Shown piece after piece: positions 1 to 11,640 of a stretch of 64,000 nucleotides of DNA. Origin of the DNA: Gymnothorax reevesii. Taxonomy: Eukaryota > Chordata > Actinopteri > Anguilliformes > Muraenidae. The notes below the pieces were generated by a model. It had not been told where the DNA came from, ran no database searches, and saw only the letters and a list, made by a program, of their open reading frames with translations. The stretch covers positions 93,328,575 through 93,392,574 of the forward strand of contig CM056583.1 of NCBI GenBank assembly GCA_029721435.1. Direction: 5' to 3'. The translations under genes and the position numbers were made by a program. Each line of letters begins with the position of its first letter. Position 1 is the stretch's first letter.

Positions 1-364
1 ATAGCTTCTCAGCAGAACTAGCATTTGCTAATGCGTTTGGTCGTAAGAGCAGGGAAGTCAAGACCAGATCCCGGCGAGCCAATGGACCTGCTGCTTTCGG
101 TCTTTGCATTCCTGTTAGGGCAGAATTCAGGCCCAGTTAACCTGGGAACTGAGTTAGCTGTGTGTTCCGCTCCTGTGAAATGACCAGTGCAGTGCGGAGT
201 CAGTAAAAATCTGCAGACCATGAGCTCCTGTGGTCCTGAGCCAGGAGCTCTGCTGTTACAACCTAATGTGAAATATTTGTACTTGTAACATATACACACT
301 CAAATAATAAACTGCAAGGTCACTATTTTGGGGGGTTTTACACAAACACATGCATATATATATG

Positions 365-365
<1 letters not shown>
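1..365. other. Unassigned intronic/intergenic sequence
   Basis: No coding similarity, RNA gene or repeat was recognised. A short open frame on the minus strand has no recognisable protein features and is not called. Confidence 0.5.

Positions 366-367
<2 letters not shown>

Positions 368-421
<54 letters not shown>
368..421. repeat. (CA)n microsatellite
   Basis: An almost pure CA run of about 54 bp directly precedes the left end of the hAT-like element that starts near 426. Confidence 0.95.
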
Positions 422-423
<2 letters not shown>

Positions 424-425
424 CA

Positions 426-2669
426 AGGTTATAATAGTTTTTATTTTTATTTTTCAGTTTAGTTTTAGTTAGCTGAACAAGTGATTAAGCAGTTTTAGTT
501 TAGTTTTTATTTTGAGGAATTGACTAGTTTTAGTTTAGTTTTTTTTTTAGTTCTAGTCATAGCTGAAAAACTATGAGGAGGAAGGCCTTAATTAGTAGTA
601 GCAGATAAGGATAAAAGAATGTCTGACCGCAGATGTTTTTACCGAGTCCGTCAATAATCCTGTATTCTTCAACCATCATCTTTTTTAACATGTGACACTG
701 ATGATACTAATATAACTGAAAAAAAAATCCAGTCCATCTCACCCCATACAGTCATCATGCTCAGTTATTTCCGCAGCTTTTGCCATGTTTGAGAGCTAAC
801 CATCTTCTTCACTGAACGCGCGCAGGGCAGTTGCTAGTAATTCTGGGCCCCCTGACAGAATATCGGTGTGGGCCCCCGACTTTTCATTGCCATTTTTTAC
901 GACAATGAATCATGATGTTGTTCATTATTTTTCTGTTTCTCAATGTTCTTGACAGTGCCTAATGCAATACACCCAATTTTTCCTTTTTAAAAATTAACCA
1001 CTCAACAAAGAGAGAATCATTATGTAAATTATGATTTATTAGTTGTCTTATTCAGATTCACTAACTCACTCACCATCAAAAACATCTTCAGACTGCTGGT
1101 GGTGAGGATCTATTGCTGGGTCAGGTTCAGATGAAGTGACTACAGCTGATTCTGAAGTAGCAGTGCATGAAGGTTTAATTGTTCCATTTCATATTACTTT
1201 TGTAAACATTTATAGTCATGTTCCATGGAACAACTGATGAAGAACTAACCTACCGAGTCTTGGAATAAACAGAATCTAAATGGGCTTCCCAGTACCATAG
1301 CTCTAAGCACCCAGCTTCATTTTGCTGTTGTTAGGAGGAGGGCAAGCTCTGTAAAATTACCCCCCGCGTGAGCAAGGCTTATGTCAACAGGCTAAAGTAG
1401 CAGTTTAGTTTTAGTAAACACTTAAGGTAAAAGTAATGTCAGCCTTGACAAGCGATTATTTAAGTTACACCTCAGGTTACCGCACTGACTACATGTAGTT
1501 CGGTAGCCAAACCTAGCGTGTACAGTCAATTACAGCTAGAGGGAGCTGAGTATGCAGTAACCACTCATAAGAACGGAGGAACGTGTCCTAGGCTGCTGCT
1601 ACCAAATTTTTTGATGGCATATTATGATGGCTGGCGAATGATAACCTTACCGATCTTTTCTGTAGATAATACCATTAATAACTGAGTAATGTCATTCTTG
1701 TCAGGCGATTATTTACTCAGCTGACTGCATGTTACTTTAACGTAACGTTAGCAGCTGAATAGCCAGCCTGAACAGCTAACATAGCAAGCTAGTTTAATAC
1801 TCTCACCTCTCTGTGAAAAGAATTCTGTAATGTTCTGGACCCCTGCTTTGCTCTTCCTGTCCTCTCTCTAGTCTTTTCTGGCGTCCAGATTTGTGTGCGT
1901 TTGTTTGTTTGTTTGTTTTTGGACATCATATTCACAAGGACGGTGATCCCTGTTCGCTGCCTTAGTTCGCGACCTCTCCTGCAAAAACGCACAGACAATT
2001 TTCCAGTACAAGCACAAAGCATGGATTGAACCATTTTTTTAAGAAGGGGGTTACTGAAATATATTTCATCATTATTGCATGTCTTAATGGCTTTGTTTAA
2101 ACTCTGATGCATTAGTATTAATATCAGGTAAATCTATGCAAAATAATTTTGTCATGGCGGCTACTGTGGATTTGTGGGCCCTAAGGGACTGTGAGCCCTT
2201 AGAATTATCACCTTTCCCCCCTAAACGACGGTGCTGAATTCTGCGCGTTGAAGCATCATCTTCGGCTGACGCATGCAGAACTATGGCAGCTGATATCCGC
2301 TATGCTGCCCCCCTCTGGAAGCAACTGGTTAACTCTGACTGAGCAGGACAGTAAACAAGGGAGAAAAAGGAAACGATCAACAAAACCGAAGCTGATTTTA
2401 TCTGCAGTTCAGTTTAGTTTTTTCCCCCTCAGCCCTCGAGGCTGACGGGGTGTTGCTATCCTCCGTGGGCGGGCGGGCGTCTCCAAAAACTTCGACATCG
2501 GGCTGAGGGATATTCCGTGCATTGCACGCCTATTTTGTTAGTTTTGTATTGTTCATTGGAGTTTTTATTTAGTTTTTGTTTTTAAAAAAATTGGCATTTT
2601 TATTTTTATTTCATTTAACTAAATTATTTTTTCACAGCTAGTTTTAGTTTTACTCTACTATAATAACCC
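426..2669. mobile_element. hAT-like non-autonomous element, probably with an internal insertion
   Basis: The left end reads aaggttataatagttttt and the right end reads ctactataataaccc, which is an imperfect terminal inverted repeat. Both ends are followed inward by T-rich runs of the form ttttagtttagtttt, the usual subterminal pattern of a common fish non-autonomous DNA transposon. The middle (about 836-2225) differs in character and may be a later insertion. No transposase domain was recognised; a 107-residue open frame at 1789-2112 on the minus strand resembles nothing I know. Flanking CA repeats make the target-site duplication ambiguous. Placement in hAT rests on the look of the termini, not on a protein. 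Confidence 0.55.
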
Positions 2670-2670
2670 A

Positions 2671-3341
2671 GACACACATGCATGCACATGCATAACACAC
2701 ACGCACTTACACACACATTCACACACACATGCGCATTTATTTTTATAGCTACACTTGAGGGGACATTATATTGACATGCGTTCATTAATTTCAGGCTTTC
2801 CTGAACCATGACCGTAACCATATTATGCCGTATCCTAACCTTAACCGATCCTCAACTGTAACCATAATCCTAACTGAGCCATACTCCTCCGTAACCCTCT
2901 GTGAACGCCACCCAAAAAGTCCTCGCAACCATAAATGTCCTCTCAACATTGTGATTACTCAATAGTTATTCTCACAAAAACGGCTACACTGGCTCGCACA
3001 CTCAAACACATACATGCACATTCACACAAGCACAAACGCACATGCATATTCAGATATACCCCCTCAGACACATACAAGAACATTCACACTTAAAGACACA
3101 CACTCATATGTGCATAAACACACACTCGTGCACCTATAAACACACACTCGCGCCTGCATAAAACACACTCATACATACACACACTCCTGCTCAGATAAAC
3201 ACGCACTCATCATGAATAAATTCACACTAATGCTAGCATAGACACACGTTCATGCACTCACACATCCATAAACACACACTAATGCATGCATAGGCACACA
3301 CTCATGCGTGGATAAACACACACTAATGCACGCATAAAAAC
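2671..3341. repeat. CA-rich minisatellite, left part
   Basis: The sequence is an irregular tandem array built on acacactcatgcacgcata-type units of about 22 bp, degenerate toward its left edge. It is the left half of an array interrupted by the hAT element at 3342-7426; the same unit resumes at 7427. Confidence 0.8.
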
Positions 3342-3600
3342 TGGGGATCGACCGATATGGATTTTTTAGGGCCGATGCCGATACCGATTTTTTTTCCACC
3401 ACCCTTAGCCGATGACCGATTATGGACTGGCGATTTTCTTGGGCCGATATTTGCGGCCGATACTGCTTTTGCTCCCTAAATTTACATAAAAATATTGACA
3501 CAATGATAACAAATATCACTGGTCTCAAGTTAGACAAACATTTATTGAAAAGTTTCAAACAGCCATCGATGTGATGGCTGCTCCTCCCCAGTCAGACGCG

Positions 3601-3620
3601 CAGCCCCCCCCCCCCCCCAC

Positions 3621-3651
<31 letters not shown>

Positions 3652-3700
3652 CACACACACACACACACGCACACACACCCCCCCCACCCACACACACATC
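3601..3700. repeat. Poly-C / CG / CA simple tract
   Basis: A run of C is followed by alternating cgcgcgcg and cacacaca, then by C-rich sequence. Alternating purine-pyrimidine of this kind can adopt Z-DNA, and the complementary strand is G-rich. Confidence 0.85.
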
Positions 3701-3911
3701 AGCTGAGCAGACGTTGACTGAAAAACTCTGCTACCGCTGGATTGATAACGGCAGCTAACGGCTCTAAATACGTTTTCACAAAACAATGACACAAATTAGT
3801 ACTACATATAAAACATTTCTCTCATCATTTAAGTTCTTCCAGTGCACGCTAAAGACCTCTCTGATAGCAGACATGGCTGCGCCACTCCGCTCTGAGGGAG
3901 AGGGCACACAG

Positions 3912-6866
3912 CAGGGCTTGAAATGAACTTTTTTTCTTTGGTAGCACTGCGCTCCTGAGTTCAAAAAGTTAGGAGCACAAACAAAAATTTAGGAGCGCAC
4001 ACACACATAAATCAAAGAAGCACCAATATAGATATTTGTTAATGTTTAAAAGAAACTACAATATAACACTCCACATTAACAATACAACTGTCTCCAACAA
4101 ATGACAATTATTAAACAACATGAAAGTCTTGAGTTCATTGATTAACAAAGGTTTCCACTACATTGGCTTTATGCCATATCTGGAGGCCAGGATTTAAAAT
4201 TTGGTCTCCTTTCTCTCTGCCCTTCTATCCATCTCCTCACTGCGTGTGAGGCATCAAATATGTCCAGAGGACCCTCCACACTGATCCCAATCAAATCTTA
4301 AATTGCATTAGGGTTAAATGCAGATCTGACGAAGTCGTAAAGTCCTTTTTTTTCGCCTCAATATTGCAATATGAATCAGTCCACAGCGGTAACTTTGCTA
4401 TTTGTTGGCTTATTATAACAAAAGCAGACTTTATAATGAGTTGGATATGTTTGTTTTAAGATGGCCTTTGCCACACGCCCAGGCGCGTCTCTAGGACTAA
4501 AGATCGGTGGGGCCCAGAGCTCCCCTTAATTACTAACCCTGACTTGCACGCAATCATTCGCATAATTGACAAACGACCTTTCAGGATTCTCCTGAGTTTT
4601 TTGTTTTTATTTTTTGCGGTAACTTTTTCAATAAGTGGCAGAGAAAGTTGCAATGTCAAGGCAATTTATTTTTTGTCCGCGAGAAATTTGCGTGGATTGG
4701 TTGAATTTGCTGGAATAGTTGCAATCGCGACATGCAACTTCCCTGAGGGACAGAGCAATAGAGTCACTCCGAGAACACGCCGGTGCGGTACATTTCGGTA
4801 CGGCGACAATCATTAATCTGGATGCGTAATTTCGTGCATTTAAATCAGCGTTATTCAGAATTGCACACAGACGTTTCAAATGGTCTAATATTTTATTTAA
4901 ACAGAACGATCATGAAGCACCAGTTAAATCACTTGATTCGTGGAAAAGGTAGCGCAGACGTTTGAGAGCAGTTTGTCATTCATAAAGCGTTGAATAATTT
5001 TTGAGTGGCCTAAATAATTTTTCTGATCTGAATTGATCCCATTATTTAGTCGTCAATAGATCTCATGGTGAGAGAAACTATAACTTCGGCTGCCAGAGGA
5101 TTATTGTCAAAATTGAAAAACGTGTTAATGACGGAAAATAACTGCGTTCAAGCCAGGAACAATCCTTGACGCAAAGGCATGGTCCGGGCTCCACCAATTA
5201 TCACTTCCAGACACGCCACAGCACATGCCACTGTCTTCTAATTTCTGCATTTTCAGGAAAACGTTGCGTGTATATAAACGTTTACTGGTCTAAAGACGCG
5301 CTGTAAAAAATGTTAATGATTTTTGCAGATAGGATACTGAAGATATGAGTGAAGAAACCGAGACGGAGATTTCAGAGCAGCGCAAACGCCGAGCCGCGAG
5401 GCAGCATATTTACATCGGCGTTCGGGGATATTATGTTATTGGTCCGACCGCCGCCGTCGCCGAGCCGCCCTACGTGTTAACTTCAGTAATATTTCAATTA
5501 GAAATTTCAAGTTTTGCATATAAGTAAGTATCATAAAGAGCAAGAACTGATTCGATTTTGGACTATTTACAATTTCTAGATTGGCCACCAGGGGTCAAAA
5601 ACTGAAAATAAAATCAGTGTTTTTATCATATCTATGGAAATATTTGTCCGATTGACCTCAAATTAAGTGCAAATGAAAGGTCATGACCTGAGGATATGTC
5701 CCACGATGACATTTTACCTGTTTGGTTCAAACTTTTGACACAAGGTGGAGCTTTGTCACATAAAATTCACCATTTTTGCCATATCTTTGGAATCATTCTT
5801 CCAATTGACATGAAACTATGTGCAACTGCAAGGTCATGACCTCACAAAGTGTCACATGATGACATCATACCTGTATGGTTCAATATTTTGTCACCAGGTG
5901 GCGCTTTGTGATGGAAAATGACCATTTTGGCCATATCTTCAGAACCATTTGTCCGATCGACCTGAAATTAAGTTCAAATGAAAGTCTATTCAAGGTCTAT
6001 TCAAGTATTGCGGAATTGGAGGATTGGGGGCGTTTGGGGATATACCCCCACCCGTCGCCTCCGACGGCATAAGCCTAGTTTGATGGTTGCAACTTTTAAC
6101 AGAACACCGGACCTACTCCTTTACGCTCATTTGTCACAGTATTTTCTGTGTTTCGTGCTTTCTCCATGTTTGGAAGGACGTTCACTTTTAAAGTGTCTGG
6201 ACTCAGTAGATAACGGGCTGTTAACAGCAAGATTCGGGCTATTATCTTTACAATGAACACGGTGCACTTCAGCTTCTTATAACCTCAGCCATTCAAAATT
6301 TCTATGCAACTCATTGTGAAAATAATCAACTGATTTCGCTGCCCGTTCATCCGAATCACTGTCATGATTCTCAGTTTCAGTAACTTTTGATACCGACTCG
6401 ATTTTTTTAACGTTAACGGTACCAAATAAAAAAAAAGAAGTCTTCCATTGCTCTTCGTTCCATTTTCCGTCCAAATCTTGTGCGTAGCTACAATAGTAAC
6501 TCTCAGTCCCGCTAAATGGAGTGTTTAACGGCCAATATTAACCACTCTAGAATCAGTACTGAGGTTTAGGACGTCAACCTCCCCTTTGATTGGTCAGAAT
6601 GATTACTGTCAGTTCGAGGGAACACACTGGGTGCGCTCCATTTTTGTACCGGTGCGCACGGCTGTGGTATGTCCAGTAGATTCATGCACTGCTTCGAGAC
6701 ATACGCCCATCTCTATTTAAGCTGCAGCAGCGTCTGGCGTGCCTTCTGACTACCAAATGTACCCAAAAAGAGGCGATTAATTGGGGGGGAAAAGCGGTCG
6801 CACAGGTGCGACTATTTTAATTCGAAGGTCGCATAGTGTTAATTTTGGTCACAATTTCGTGCCCTG
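3912..6866. mobile_element. Second hAT-like element nested in the 3342-7426 element
   Basis: The left terminus cagggcttgaaatgaac and the right terminus aatttcgtgccctg form an inverted pair of the cagggc(t/a)cgaaat type frequent on fish hAT elements. Inside the left end is the recurring phrase ttaggagc(a/g)cac; inside the right end is a run rich in ggtcgca. The target duplication is not clear because both flanks are CA-rich. No transposase domain could be identified in the short open frames within (for example 5345-5527 or 6277-6474). It contains the ~153-bp tandem repeat at 5581-5990. Confidence 0.6.
5581..5990. repeat. Tandem repeat, ~153-bp period, about 2.7 units
   Basis: Three related blocks start near 5583, 5736 and 5890. 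Each contains a caccaggtgg-like opening, an AT-rich stretch, gccatatcttt and a gaccTgaaatta-like segment, with an aaaggtcatgacct phrase. The period resembles those of the arrays at 27003-27972 and 43230-44395, although the sequences differ. Confidence 0.7.
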
Positions 6867-7426
6867 CACATGCACACACGACACAAAACGCATTTAACCT
6901 CACTCCGGTGTTCGCTGAATTAAACTCCAACAAACACAATGGAACTGAATTGACAACAGTGACATTACTTAACCCTTAAACCGGTGTTCGTTAACATCTG
7001 TACATATTAGCTTACAACTACGTCAACAGCATTCAGCAGCATTCCCGTTTTGCTGACCCACAAACATAACGATGTTTGTAAGCACGTGTACTACATGGCA
7101 ATTACTTGGCATTCATGTTTCCTATTTCAAAGTGGGTGGCAATATTTCAGCCAAGTTTAACAGTGAGAGGCTAATTGAAATTTTAAATCACCTTGTTCTG
7201 AAGCAGCCACTGCCTTCACAACTCTTCCAGTGGGGGAGGGGTAATGCTCTGCATGTGCTGCAGGGTCTTCCGGCAACACAGAGCTGCCCCTGGATGCCTG
7301 TCTGTAAATCATGCCGCAGAAAAATATATCTGCGAACCCACGCGCGAATCGGCCGATGCCGATTCAAGTAAAAAATGCAAATATCGGCCTAATATATCGG
7401 CCAGCCGATGTATTGGTCGATCCCTA

Positions 7427-7762
7427 ATAAACACACACTCGTGCACGCATAAAAACACATTCATGCGTGTATAAACACACACTCACGCACGCAGAAACAC
7501 ACAGTCGTGCATGCATAAACACACTCATGCACACATAAGCATACACTCACAAGTGTATATTCACACACTTATGCACGCATGAAAACACATTCACGTGCCC
7601 ATAAACATACACTTGTGCCTGCATAATCACACCCTCATAAACGCATTGACACTCACTCGTGTTCATAAACACACACTCGTACACGCATAAATACACACTC
7701 GTGCGTGCAAAAACACTGCTTCATGCGTGCATAAACACACACTCATGCACGCAAAAACATAC
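7427..7762. repeat. CA-rich minisatellite, right part
   Basis: The array of acacactc(g/a)tgcacgcata-type units continues after the hAT insertion and fades into unique sequence near 7760. Confidence 0.8.
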
Positions 7763-8600
7763 AGCCAAGCCAGCAAAATTAGCCTTTGGTTTGAGACGCA
7801 GTGGGCACATCTGACCTCATCCTCCACAGTCCTCCACTGTACCAGCTTAAAGGAAAATGGTGGAAGGGAATTATTTACGAATCTGTACGATGGGAAAAGG
7901 GATTGCTTTTTATTGGATTTTGTGGAGCAATAAAAATTGTTATTTGAGACGGCAAGAGTTACAATTCTTAAGCGAGTTGTACGTGAGGTTCAACAACAGA
8001 TCTGATGACATTCAAGCTAAAGCGAGACAATATATTCGCTAGTGCAGTGCAATCAGTAGTAATGCGTGATTTATTCTGTCACATCTGGGCCTGAAACAGG
8101 AGCTCAAACTCTCTGTATCAAAAAGCATTTGTGCAGCGGGATATTCACACAAGGAATGCAAGTCTGAGGCCTTAATCAGGTGTACGACAGAAGATCAAAC
8201 CGGAAACCGTGGACTGGACCAGCTCCTCGACCAATTCACTGGACTTCCATCTGGTTTAGCTGCTTAGATACGGTGCTTAGCATTAATATCATCTCTCACA
8301 AAACAAATTAATGTGTGACAAATGAATTTTGCACTGTGATTACAGACATCTTCATCACTGCTAGGGGCATGGCAGTCACTGTGTAATCATTCTGACAGCA
8401 CATTAAAGAGGCAGGTCAACCAAAAATGAAATTAAGTGGCAGCAGTAATATTTCCATTTTGACAGAGTACTATTGATCCATTCAGATAGATGTATGCAGA
8501 ATTACTATCTCCTTCTATTCCAATCCTTACCTCGTCTTCCAAACTTTCCTTGGTCTTCATTCTGCCGGTTTGGGAAACAAAAGACTAGATGAAAAAATAA
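7763..8600. other. Unique intronic sequence
   Basis: No gene, RNA or repeat was recognised in this stretch upstream of the large 48-bp array. It is presumed intron of mmp17 or its 5' flank. Confidence 0.4.
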
Positions 8601-11600
8601 GAGGTACAGAATGCTGTAGCTCAGTGGTAGATGGAGGATGAGAGGATGGAGGTACAGAATGCTGTAGCTCAGTGGTAGATGGAGGATGAGAGGATGGAGG
8701 TACAGAATGCTGTAGTTCAGTGGTAGATGGAGGATGAGAGGATGGAGGTCCAGAATGCTGTAGTTCAGTAGTAGATGGAGGATGAGAGGATTGAGATACA
8801 GAATGCTGTAGTTCAGTGGTAGATGGAGGATGAGAGGATGGAGGTACAGAATGCTGTAGTTCAGTGGTAGATGGAGGATGAGAGGATGGAGGTACAGAAT
8901 GCTGTAGTTCAGTGGTAGATGGAGGATGAGAGGATTGAGGTACAGAATGCTGTAGTTCAGTGGTAGATGGAGGATGAGAGGATTAAGGTACAGAATGCTG
9001 TAGCTCAGTGGTAGATGGAGGATGAGAGGGTGGAGGTACAGAATGCTGTAGTTCAGTGGTAGATGAAGGATGAGAGGATGGAGGTACAGAATGCTGTAGT
9101 TCAGTGGTAGATGGAGGATGAGAGGATTGAGGTACAGAATGCTGTAGTTCAGTGGTAGATGGAGGATGAGAGGATGGAGGTACAGAATGCTGTAGGTCAG
9201 TGGTAGATGGAGGATGGAGGTACAGAATGCTGTAGTTCAGTGGTAGATGGAGGATGAGAGGATGGAGGTACAGAATGCTGTAGTTCAGTGGTAGATGGAG
9301 GATGAGAGGATGGAGGTACAGAATGCTGTAGTTCAGTTGTAGATGGAGGATGAGAGGATGGAGGTACAGAATGCTGTAGTTCAGTGGTAGATGAAGGATG
9401 AGAGGATGGAGGTACAGAATGCTGTAGTTCAGTGGTAGATGGAGGATGAGAGGATGGAGGTACAGAATGCTGTAGTTCAGTGGTAGATGGAGGATGAGAG
9501 GATGGAGATTCAGAATGCTGCAGCTCAGTGGTAGATGGAGGATGAGAGGATTGAGGTACAGAATGCTGTAGTTCAGTGGTAGATGAAGGATGAGAGGATG
9601 GAGGTACAGAATGCTGAAGTTCAGTGGTAGATGGAGGATGAGAGGATGGAGATTCAGAATGCTGCAGCTCAGTGGTAGATGGAGGATGAGAGGATTGAGG
9701 TACAGAATGCTGTAGTTCAGTGGTAGATGGAGGATGAGAGGATGGAGGTACAGAATGCTGTAGCTCAGTGGTAGATGGACAATGAGAGGATGGAGGTACA
9801 GAAAGCTGTAGTTCAGTGGTAGATGGAGGATGAGAGGATTAAGGTACAGAATGCTGTAGTTCAGTGGTAGATGGAGGATGAGAGGATTGAGGTACAGAAT
9901 GCTGTAGTTCAGTGGTAGATGGAGGATGAGAGGATGGAGGTACAGAATGCTGTAGCTCAGTGGTAGATGGAGGTACAGAATGCTGTAGTTCAGTGGTAGA
10001 TGGAGGATTAGAGGATGGAGGTACAGAATTCTGTAGTTCAGTGGTAGATGGAGGATGAGAGGATGGAGGTACAGAATGCTGTAGTTCAGTGGTAGATGGA
10101 GGATGAGAGGATGGAGGTACAGAATGCTGTAGCTCAGTGGTAGATGGAGGATGAGAGGGTGGAGGTACAGAATGCTGTAGTTCAGTGGTGGATGGAGGAT
10201 GGAGGTACAGAATGCTGTAGTTCAGTGGTAGATGGAGGATGAGAGGATGGAGGTACAGAATGCTGTAGCTCAGTGGTAGATGGAGGATGGAGGTACAGAA
10301 TGCTGTAGTTCAGTGGTAGATGGAGGATGAGAGGATGGAGGTGCAGAATTCAGTACAGTGGTAGATGGAGGATGAGAGGATGGAGGTACAGAATTCAGTA
10401 GTTCAGTGGTAGATGGAGGATGAGAGGGTGGAGGTGCAGAATTCAGTACAGTGGTAGATGGAGGATGAGAGGATGGAGGTACAGAATTCAGTAGTTCAGT
10501 GGTAGATGGAGGATGAGAGGATGGAGGTACAGAATGCTGTAGCTCAGTGGTAGATGGAGGATGGAGGTACAGAATGCTGTAGTTCAGTGGTAGATGGAGG
10601 ATGAGAGGATTAAGGTACAGAATGCTGTAGCTCAGTGGTAGATGGAGGATGAGAGGGTGGAGGTACAGAATGCTGTAGTTCAGTGGTAGATGGAGGATGA
10701 GAGGATGGAGGTGCAGAATTCAGTACAGTGGTAGATGGAGGATGAGAGGATGGAGGTACAGAATTCAGTAGTTCAGTGGTAGATGGAGGATGAGAGGATG
10801 GAGGTACAGAATGCTGTAGCTCAGTGGTAGATGGAGGATGGAGGTACAGAATGCTGTAGTTCAGTGGTAGATGGAGGATGAGAGGATTAAGGTACAGAAT
10901 GCTGTAGCTCAGTGGTAGATGGAGGATGAGAGGGTGGAGGTACAGAATGCTGTAGTTCAGTGGTAGATGGAGGATGAGAGGATGGAGGTACAGAATGCTG
11001 TAGTTCAGTGGTAGATGGAGGATGAGAGGATGGAGGTACAGAATGCTGTAGTTCAGTGGTAGATGGAGGATGAGAGGATGGAGGTACAGAATGCTGTAGT
11101 TCAGTGGTAGATGGAGTATGAGAGGATGGAGGTACAGAATGCTGTAGCTCAATGGTAGATGGAGGATGAGAGGGTGGAGGTACAGAATGCTGTAGTTCAG
11201 TGGTGGATGGAGGATGAGAGGATTGAGATACAGAATGCTGTAGTTCAGTGGTGGATGGAGGATGGAGGTACAGAATGCTGTAGTTCAGTGGTAGATGGAG
11301 GATGAGAGGATTGAGGTACAGAATGCTGTAGTTCAGTGGTAGATGGAGGATGAGAGGATGGAGGTACAGAATGCTGTAGTTCAGTGGTAGATGGAGGATG
11401 AGAGGATGGAGGTACAGAATGCTGCAGCTCAGTGGTAGATGGAGGATGAAAGGATGGAGGTCCAGAATGCTGTAATTTAGTGGTAGATGGAGGATGAGAG
11501 GATGGAGGTACAGAATGCTGTAGTTCAGTGATAGATGGAGGATGAGAGGATGGAGGTACAGAATGCTGTAGTTCAGTGATAGATGGAGGATGAGAGGATG

Positions 11601-11640
11601 GAGGTACAGAATGCTGTAGTTCAGTGGTAGATGGAGGATA
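8601..11640. repeat. Minisatellite of 48-bp units (~63 copies) with tRNA A-box-like core
   Basis: The unit runs ggtacagaatgctgtag, then (c/t)tcagtggtagatgg, then aggatgagaggatgga, for 48 bp. Several units have lost 12 bp (ggatggaggtac joins), and a variant with gcagaattcagtacagtgg recurs near 10340, 10437 and 10712, showing higher-order duplication. Because 48 is divisible by three, long frames stay open, giving 180- and 254-codon minus-strand frames with a 16-residue period; these look like by-products. The subset with tagctcagtggtaga matches the 5' D-arm/A-box region of tRNA genes, but no B box is present. Confidence 0.95.

Larger units (their letters stand above)
3342..7426. mobile_element. 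hAT-type DNA transposon (decayed, 4.1 kb) inserted in the minisatellite
   Basis: The left end tggggatcgaccgatat and the right end ggtcgatcccta are inverted copies, followed inward by ggccgatgccgat-type subterminal repeats on both sides. The flanks are near-identical 8-bp sequences, ataaaaac at 3334-3341 and ataaacac at 7427-7434, fitting the 8-bp target duplication of hAT elements. It sits within a minisatellite that continues on both sides. No intact transposase is visible, and the interior is occupied by another element (3912-6866), a C/CA/CG simple tract and a ~153-bp tandem array. Terminal structure is seen directly; assignment to hAT is inference from TSD length and end type. Confidence 0.75.

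Noticed and set aside
8601..11640. Cluster of tRNA genes suggested by gtagctcagtggtaga
   Set aside because: Only the A-box-like half is present; there is no B box, anticodon arm or acceptor pairing.
8601..11640. CRISPR-like array
   Set aside because: Units are contiguous, with no unique spacers between repeats, and the context is a vertebrate intron.
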